Below are positions 56,813-64,000 of a DNA stretch of 64,000 nucleotides, in pieces. Position numbers and translations under genes: made by a program. The DNA is from Bryoerythrophyllum caledonicum (lineage: Eukaryota > Streptophyta > Bryopsida > Pottiales > Pottiaceae), in contig OZ020525.1 in the NCBI GenBank assembly GCA_963971425.1, positions 8,973,560 to 9,037,559 on the forward strand, in the 5' to 3' direction. Position 1 is the stretch's first letter; each line of letters opens with the position of its first letter. The notes under the pieces are model-generated. The model worked only from the letters and a program-made list of their open reading frames with translations, made no database searches and was not told where the DNA came from.

Positions 56813-56862
56813 ACTACGGCAATACTCAAGGGGTGGAGAACCCTCCGAAATGACGGGAGGAG

Positions 56863-59800
56863 GTGGAACCGCCAGGCGTTAAGGAGGAGGTAGTCCAGAA
56901 GGTTAGTACTCGCAGTTCCACCCGAACCAATCGTCACAAGCATAGGAGTAGAGCATCCCGACCTCTAGTAAGGCCGGTCAGTAGTAATAGTAGTTCCGGC
57001 TCGGACACCGATCACGGGAACCCCGATCCTGGACCTGTGGAGAGCGAGCCGATCGTGCGAGAAGGAAGACAAGAGACTAGCTCGGATCCTATCCGAGCTG
57101 AAACCCAACCTCCCCGAGCCAGCTCGGATCTTATCCGAGCAGACCCGGACGAGAGCTATCCTAGAGCTAACCCGAGTCATCTAGAAGCTCCCTTAGCCGA
57201 AGCCGAGAAGGGGGTAGATGCCACCTGCCCGGACATTAGCGCAGAGGTAAGGAGACAGCTAGTAGAGCCTAGAAGGCAGGAAACGAGAACTGGACGCCAA
57301 GTCAGATTTGCGCCCGGACTCACCATAGGGAAGGAGCCAAATCTCAGAGTAGACGAATATGACATCCTTCAGGACATTAGAGGATCACAAGCCAACGTGA
57401 CTATAGGTCAGCTCCTACGGGACAACCCCAACTACCAGAAAATAGTCAAAGAAGCTTGTACCCACTCGAGGCGACGTCGGATCCGCCTTCCTACTGTAGC
57501 CGTGAACTTTTCCGCAGTAGAAGACTACGGCGCCCCGGAAATATCTGTAGAGATAGATGGGTGCTTGATCCGTAATGTACCTGTCGATGGAGGATCGGGA
57601 GTCAACCTCATGACAGAAGAGACGGCCAATGACCTGGGGTATACAACCTTTGATCCTACGAATCAAGTTCTTAGGATGGCTGACCAATCTCGGGTCTTAC
57701 CTCTAGGGAGGCTATGAGGTATTCCCACTAAGATAGGTCCGATCACCTATCCCCTCAACTACGTCATACTCAAAGTCGAAATGGGTAAGCCTTTTCCATT
57801 GCTACTTGGACGCCCGTGGTTATATCTTGCAAATGTACGGGTGAAGTGGGGCAAGAAGGAATTCACCTTCGGCAACCCACCTACCTCCCTTCCATGGAAG
57901 CACGAAGAAGCCATGGGGGAGACTAGTGACAACGAAGGGTACACCTCCAACTGGTCAGACCGGGAAGGAGATGACTCTACCTCATCCTACCTTGTGGAAA
58001 ACGTCCGGGACCAAGTCGAAACTGCCTACGGATTCTTGGAAGCAGTCCAGGAGCGAGGTGAGATAGAGGAGTTGGACGAGGAGGAGCCCATACTGAATGC
58101 CTATCCGTTTCAACAGGAAGATCGTTCCTTAGGGGAGACTTCGCAGCTCCTTACCCAAGAGTGGATAAGAAAACAATTAGAAGGCGGGACACTCCCGACC
58201 CAAGAAGGAGAATATCTTCAGATCCCCCAACAGTGGAGCGATCCAAGCTTGCTCGGAGTAGATGGGGCAGACCGCATCAAACCGGTCGTGTCTCCTGAAG
58301 ACTACGACACCATCGAAGTCCTTCCAGGCAAGTCGTTCAACCTCGGAAAGAACTTAACAAAGAACGATAGGAGGTTGTACACCGAGCTTCTGCAAGAGTT
58401 TGTGGACGTATTTGCATGGGAGACTTCCGACCTAACATGCATACCCGCCACGCTAGGAGAGCATCGGATCGATCTAATAGAGGGTGTCGTACCAGTCAGG
58501 CAACGCCAATACCGCCTGAACCCTAAGTATGCACTTATGGTAAAGGACGAGTTGGACAAACTGTTGGAGGCCGGGTTCATCTACTCGGTTAACAACTCGG
58601 AATGGGTATCATCCATAGTGATCGTACCCAAGAAGGTCGGACGAGACGGGAAGGTAAAAATCCGTGTGTGCCAAGACTTCCGTAAGTTGAACGCGGCCAC
58701 CAAGAAAGACTACTTCCCCCTTCCCTTCATCGACATGGTGTTAGATCACGTAGCAGGGCACGAGTGTTTTAGCTTCATGGACGGGTTCTCCGGATACAAT
58801 CAAGTATCCATCAGACAAATCGACCAGCTAAAGACGACATTCACCACCGAATGGGGCACCTACGCGTTCAACCGCATGCCCTTTGGACTATGCAACGCAC
58901 CCGGCACTTTTCAGCGCCTCATGATGGACATTTTCCAGGATTTCCTTAAGCATTTCCTGGAAGTGTTCATCAATGACTTTGCGGTGTTCAGCACCCACAC
59001 GAACCATTTGGAGTACTTACGGAAGACGTTCCAGAGATGCCGAGAAACCAACTTGAAACTTCACCCGGGTAAGTGTTTCTTTGCGATGCTCTCCGGCGTA
59101 CTTCTTGGACATGTTGTCAGCAAGGACGGATTGCATGTCGACATCGACAAGGTGAAGGTGATACTCCAGCTACTCGCACCGGCCAATGTACGCGAGATTA
59201 GAGGGTTCCTAGGGTGCGTAGGCTACTACCGACGGTTCATCAACAAGTACGCCCAATTAGCCGCACCCCTTACGGAACTACTCAAGAAAGACAAGGAGTT
59301 CGTGTGGACAGAACAAAGACAAGCGGCCTTTGAAGAGTTGAAGGTACGAGTGTCGTCCGCTCCCATCCTATCCCCACCTCAATGAGATCAGGATTTTCAC
59401 GTTACTCTTGATGCATCTGGATGGTGCCTAGAAGCAATCTTCTGGCAGGAAGGACCAAGTGGTGGGGAGAAGCCCATCTACTATGCTAGTCGTCAGATGA
59501 GCGCTGCGGAGAAGAACTACACGGCCACCGAGCGGGAGGCTTTAGCAGTAGTGTACGCCTGTAAGAAGTTCCGCCATTACCTTCTGGGATACAAGATCGT
59601 CTTCCACACCGACCATGACTCACTGAAGTACCTTGTGAACAAGCCTGACCTTTCAGGGAGGATTGCTCGTTGGATACTTCTGCTTCAAGAGTTTAACTAT
59701 GAGGTGAGAGTTAAACCCGGCAAGGCCAACCAAAATGCCGACTACCTGTCGCGACAACGAGGATCGGAGAGCATCCACGACCTCGAAATAGAGTTCCCCG

Positions 59801-61293
59801 ACGCATTTCCAGACTCCGCATCGAATTTCGACTTAGACGGCAGCGCGGATCTGAATTCGTACATCCTTCAAGAGCTTGCTAATGAGCTACACCACTCCGA
59901 GCCAAACACCGAAGGGGAGAGATGTGCTGAAGGTAGAGGACAGACCCCGGGGGAGGTATCAATCTTCCAAGCGGATCCCGACGAAGACTCCGAGTACAAG
60001 GACATCCGAACCTATCTCCGCGATCACATGTATCCGAGGGGCTGCAGCAGAGAAGAGAAGGCCGTGTTCCAGCATAAGGTAGCTCCTTACACCCTCGTAG
60101 AGGGAATCCTTTTCAAGTATGGCCCTGATGAGAAGTTACGAAGATGCCTAGAGCTGAAGGAAAGGAGACCTGTCATCCGTGCCTTGCACGATGACCCGGC
60201 TGGAGGACACTTTGCTGTGATGAGTACGGTGGAGCGGATTCGAGCGGCGGGATACTGGTGGCAGCATCTCCACAGAGATGTGAAACACTTCGTCCAAAGT
60301 TGTGACCCTTGCCAACGGATCGGCAATCCGGCGACGCGGAACCATTGGCCTTTGACTCCCATAATCCCCTTAGCACCCTTCGAGAAATAGGGAATAGATT
60401 TCATCGGCCCCATCTTTCCGGTGAGCAAGAGCAAGAGTCGATACATCATCCTAGCCACCGATTACGCCACCAAGTGGGTCGAGGCTCGAGCAACTAGGAG
60501 AAATGATGCCAACACTTCCACCGCCTTCCTCTTCGAACAAATATGTATGAGGTTTGGTCACCCCCTTGAGATTGTTAGTGATAGGGGTACTCACTTTCTG
60601 AATGAAGTAATTCAGGAGCTAACCTCCAGGTACGCCATCAAGCATAGGAAGACCACGCCTTACAATCCAAAGGCCAACGGTCTTACCGAGCGTGCAAATG
60701 GTATAGTGGGGGGGATCCTCAACAAGGTGGTCGCGGCACACAAAACGGACTGGGATAAGAAGCTCTTTTCCACCGTATACGCCTACAACACGACAAGAAA
60801 GACCACCACCGGAAGGAGCCCCTACTTCCTGGTCCATGGACAAGAGGTATTGCAACACATCGAGACGGCCATAGAGACCCACAGGGTCTTGGCTTCCAAA
60901 CACGCCACTCGGAGTACCTCCCTAGGAGAACGGTTTGCCGGAATTGATGCCCTGGAAGAAGCCCGGAGTGACGCACTGCAACAAACAATAGAAGTCCAAG
61001 CTCGGAGGAAGAGGACTTACGACTTGAAGTTGACCAGCAACAAGGGCATTCAGACTGCGAGTCTTGTTCTGCTCTTTGATAGCAGACACCAAGATTTTCC
61101 AGGTAAACTACAGCGCCAATGGATGGGACCTTTTGAAGTACATGAGGTATTTGAAAATGGATCCCTACAATTAAAGGATTTACAAGGAAACCTCTTGGAG
61201 ACACGAACCAACGGGTCACGAGTAAAATTGTACCGCGAGACAGAGGAAGAGGAAGAAGACAGTTCATTTGTTCGCGAGGACGCTCCCATGTGA
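56863..61293 (+). mobile_element. pol region of the Ty3/Gypsy fossil
   Basis: In order: an Arg/Ser-rich segment and aspartic protease (about 57,500-57,720), reverse transcriptase (about 58,400-59,100; blocks such as CQDFRKLNAATKKDYFPLP and MPFGLCNAPGTFQR), RNase H (about 59,390-59,760), zinc H2C2 region (about 60,190-60,320) and integrase core (about 60,420-60,720) with a non-chromodomain C-terminus. Open in four stretches; broken overall. Confidence 0.85.
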
Positions 61294-61304
61294 CAAGGGG
61301 GTGA

Positions 61305-64000
61305 TGTCGTACCATGAATTTTTTAAAAAATTAAGTTAGTTATATAGAAGAGGTTAAAATACAGAAAATAGTAGGTGGAAAGGTTAGGGCGAATCTAAGT
61401 GTTAATCCTTAGATAGTATTAGGATAAGGAAAATAGAGAGTGCTTACAAAATGTTAAGGGGGATAAATACTGACCCGAGCCCGCACCTTAACCCAACCCA
61501 TACCGACCCGAACCCAAGCTCAAGGATCCAAGCCTAAGGACTTGAGTTTAAGGGCCAAGCCCATGGGTACAAGTCAACGAACCAGGTAGTAGGCCAGCAT
61601 CTTCGAGGACGGACCATGAGAGAAGTCCAGAGAAGGAACCTGCAAGCCGGAAGTCTACGGAGGAAAGAGGGGACGTCTAGAGGCGCGAGACGCAAGACAA
61701 AGACGCGATACGGAAGCCCGAGACAGAAGTCCGAGACGCGAACCCGAGACGCGAACCCGAGACCAAGACGAGAGACCGAGACGCGAACCCGAGACGCGAG
61801 ACGCAAGACAGAGACGCGATACAAAAGTCCGAGACGCGAACCCGAGACGCGAGACGCGAGACGCAAGACCGAGACGCGATACAAAAGTCCGAGACGCAAA
61901 CCCGAGACGCGAGACGCAAGACCGAGACGCGAACCCCAGTCCGAGACGCAAACCCGAGACGCAAACCCGAGACCAAGACGTGAGACCGAGATGCAAACCT
62001 GAGACGCGAGACGCAAGATAGTGGCGCGAGACGCAAGACGGAGACACAATACGGAAGCCCGAGACGCAAACCCGAGACGCGAACCCGAGACCAAGACGAG
62101 AGACCGAGACGCGAACCCGAGTCCGAGACGCGAACCCGAGACGCGAGACGCAAGACAGAGACGCGATACAAAAGTCCGAGACGCGAACCCGAGACGCGAG
62201 ACGCGAGACGTGAGACGCAAGACCGAGACGCGATACAAAAGTCCGAGACGCAAACCCGAGACACAAACCCGAGACCAAGACGTGAGACCGAGATGCGAAC
62301 CTGAGACGCGAGACGCAAGACAGAGGCGCGAGACGCAAGACGGAGACACGATACGGAAGCCCGAGACAGAAGTCCAAACGCGAACCCCAGACCAAGACGT
62401 GAGACCGAGACGCGAACCCGAGACGCGAACCCCAGTCGGAGACGCGAACCCGAGACGCGAACCCGAGACGCGAGACGCAAGACAGAGACGCGATACAGAA
62501 GTCCAAGACGCGAACCCGAGACGCGAACCCGAGACGCGAACCCGAGACGCGAACCCAAGACCAAGACGTGAGACCGAGACGCGAACCCGAGACGCAAACC
62601 CGAGACCAAGACGTGAGACTGAGATGCGAACCCGAGACGCGAGCCGCAAGACAGAGGCGCGAGACGCAAGACGGAGACGCGATACGGAAACCCGAGACGC
62701 GAACTCGAGACGCGAACTCGAGACGCGAACCCAAAACCCAAGACGTGAGACCGAGACGCGAACCCGAGACGCGAGACGCAAGACAGAGGCGCGAGACGCA
62801 AGACGGAGACGCGATACGGAAGCCCAAGACAGAAGTCCGAGACGCGAACCTGAGACGCGAGACGCAAGACCGAGACACGAGACCGTAACACGAGACAGAA
62901 ATTTCGAGACAAGAGAACCAAGCCAGCTGAGCGGAGGTGCGAGACGAGAGGTGCGAGCTGAGCGGGTTCCAAGCCAGAGAAGAGAAGACTTGAGGAGTTG
63001 GTTCGGAAGTAGGCCTGGAATCTTGTTCCGTAGGTCACTATTCATTTGCGGATTAGGCCCCGATTTGAGCTTGGATTTGACTTGGTTTGCCTTGGAATTT
63101 GTCTTTAGATGCCTTTTGACTTGGTACGTTGAGTAGGTAGGACGGTGGCCGCCAAGGGTAATTAATGCCGTCGTTTTTAGTTAGAAGGCATCTTATGCTT
63201 TTGGCGTTTGTGTGTGTTCTTGGCAGTATAAGTGAGGAGTCTCTTGGCACCTCTCTTCACTGCTTGATGTGTGTATTTTCTTTCAGTTGAATTCTAAACC
63301 TACGCTCTGAGAAGACCTTTGATGGTTGGAGAGCTCGGATTGCATACATGACTGTGAGTGCCATTTCAAGTAGTCCACTCCTCGAGTCTATACTAACTAT
63401 CTAATCATTGTTTCCTTGTTCCATCAAAGTAGATTAGTCCGGGTGGGTGGGAATAACAGGTGAGGTGAGAAGATAGCTAGTAGGAGCGTGACTCCAACTC
63501 TAACCGTTACAGTCGTTTCCTTGTTCCATCAAGTAGATTAGTTGGGTGGATGGGAATAACAGGTGAGATTGTACGTGTCTAGGGAAGGACGAGGGGGGGA
63601 GTGACGGATGTATGAGGGTCATAAGTGAGTCTTGAGTGACCTTCCGGCGTACCGGTTGGTGTCGGTTGTGAAGACTCATGTCATTCCCTGAAACATCCCA
63701 CTTCCAGCTGCATCGGAGGTGGAGGGAGATTGGGAGGAGGACGAATAGTGGGTGGGTAGGCCCCTTGCTCACTTACATTACGTCGCTCGCAGCCTCGGAA
63801 ACACGGGTCTAACACCCCTTCGGGGGATCTCAGTAACACCATAACCATCCAAGTGAGTGAGTAGAGTTAGAAGGAGAGAATGGGAGGTAGAGTAGCTGTT
63901 ACTTGTGTCGAACACTAAAATCTCTGCGAGCCCACGGACTACCATCCGTGGTGATATAATCTGTATCCGGGTACTCGTGTACCCCGGATGTCTATAGTCT
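61305..64000 (+). repeat. 3' LTR, incomplete at the window edge
   Basis: Starts TGTCGTACCATG after a polypurine tract. The window's last base corresponds to about 54,119 in the 5' LTR, so about 420 bp should lie outside. The minisatellite (about 61,675-62,890) is about 335 bp longer than in the 5' LTR. Confidence 0.85.

Larger units (their letters stand above)
51759..64000 (+). mobile_element. Ty3/Gypsy LTR retrotransposon, Athila/Tat-like, runs off the right edge
   Basis: A fossil copy inserted in the 5' region of the DUF7869-type gene, after CTTAA (51,754-51,758). 5' LTR 51,759-54,537; primer-binding site at about 54,543; gag region about 55,109-56,812; protease, reverse transcriptase, RNase H and integrase through about 61,293; polypurine tract just before 61,305; 3' LTR from 61,305 past the window end. 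The integrase C-terminal block of the LLFDSR...FPGKLQRQW type and the tRNA-Asp primer site place it near Athila/Tat, with no chromodomain seen. LTR flanks are nearly identical, so the insertion is young, but the coding region is broken in about four places. Confidence 0.9.

Overview
The window looks like nuclear DNA of a plant-lineage eukaryote, probably a streptophyte (charophyte-like) alga. The grounds are GT-AG introns in most host genes, long AT-rich intergenic DNA, an Athila/Tat-like Ty3/Gypsy LTR element whose primer site matches tRNA-Asp, plant-style Mutator-like (MULE) coding capacity, and a NAPE-PLD-type gene. The exact species is inference. There is no prokaryotic or organellar gene organisation.

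Layout. 1-12 kb is mostly repeats: an unrecognised minus-strand ORF beside a C-rich tract, AT-rich tandem repeats, a 5'-truncated LINE (+), a hairpin MITE and a piggyBac-like MITE. 12.4-16.2 kb holds the best host gene, a 12-exon NAPE-PLD-type metallo-beta-lactamase-fold phospholipase of 364 aa. 16.5-22.3 kb holds a second hairpin MITE, a gypsy reverse-transcriptase fossil and a second LINE copy (-). From 23.8 kb to the right edge runs one minus-strand host gene of the DUF7869 type, broken up by large insertions: a 20.2 kb MULE at 25,038-45,222, an unclassified insertion of about 3.8 kb at about 46,084-49,905, and a Ty3/Gypsy element that starts at 51,759 and runs off the window.

The centre of interest is the MULE. 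It has inverted termini sharing a 33-bp identical block, and a 10-bp target duplication (GAATCCACCA) touches both ends. Removing the element and one duplication restores the open frame of the interrupted host exon. It carries an intact intronless 1,237-aa transposase (GCM/WRKY-like zinc region, DDE residues, SWIM finger) on the minus strand. Divergent from it is an intact 8-exon gene for a 1,347-aa protein. That protein joins a ParB-like domain (DGNHR motif) to a C-terminal permuted DNA N4/N6-methyltransferase-like domain whose catalytic motif has drifted. Near-perfect palindromes built on CTCGG-AA-CGAG lie just 3' of the transposase and fill the fourth intron of the methyltransferase-like gene. 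My leading hypothesis is an element-encoded epigenetic or anti-silencing factor and its recognition sites, analogous in logic to VANC of Arabidopsis VANDAL MULEs. A second, unrelated palindrome family (consensus CGTCGGCTGGCAGCCGAC) sits in the introns and 3' flank of the DUF7869 gene.

All function is inferred from reading the sequence; no database search or structure prediction was run.
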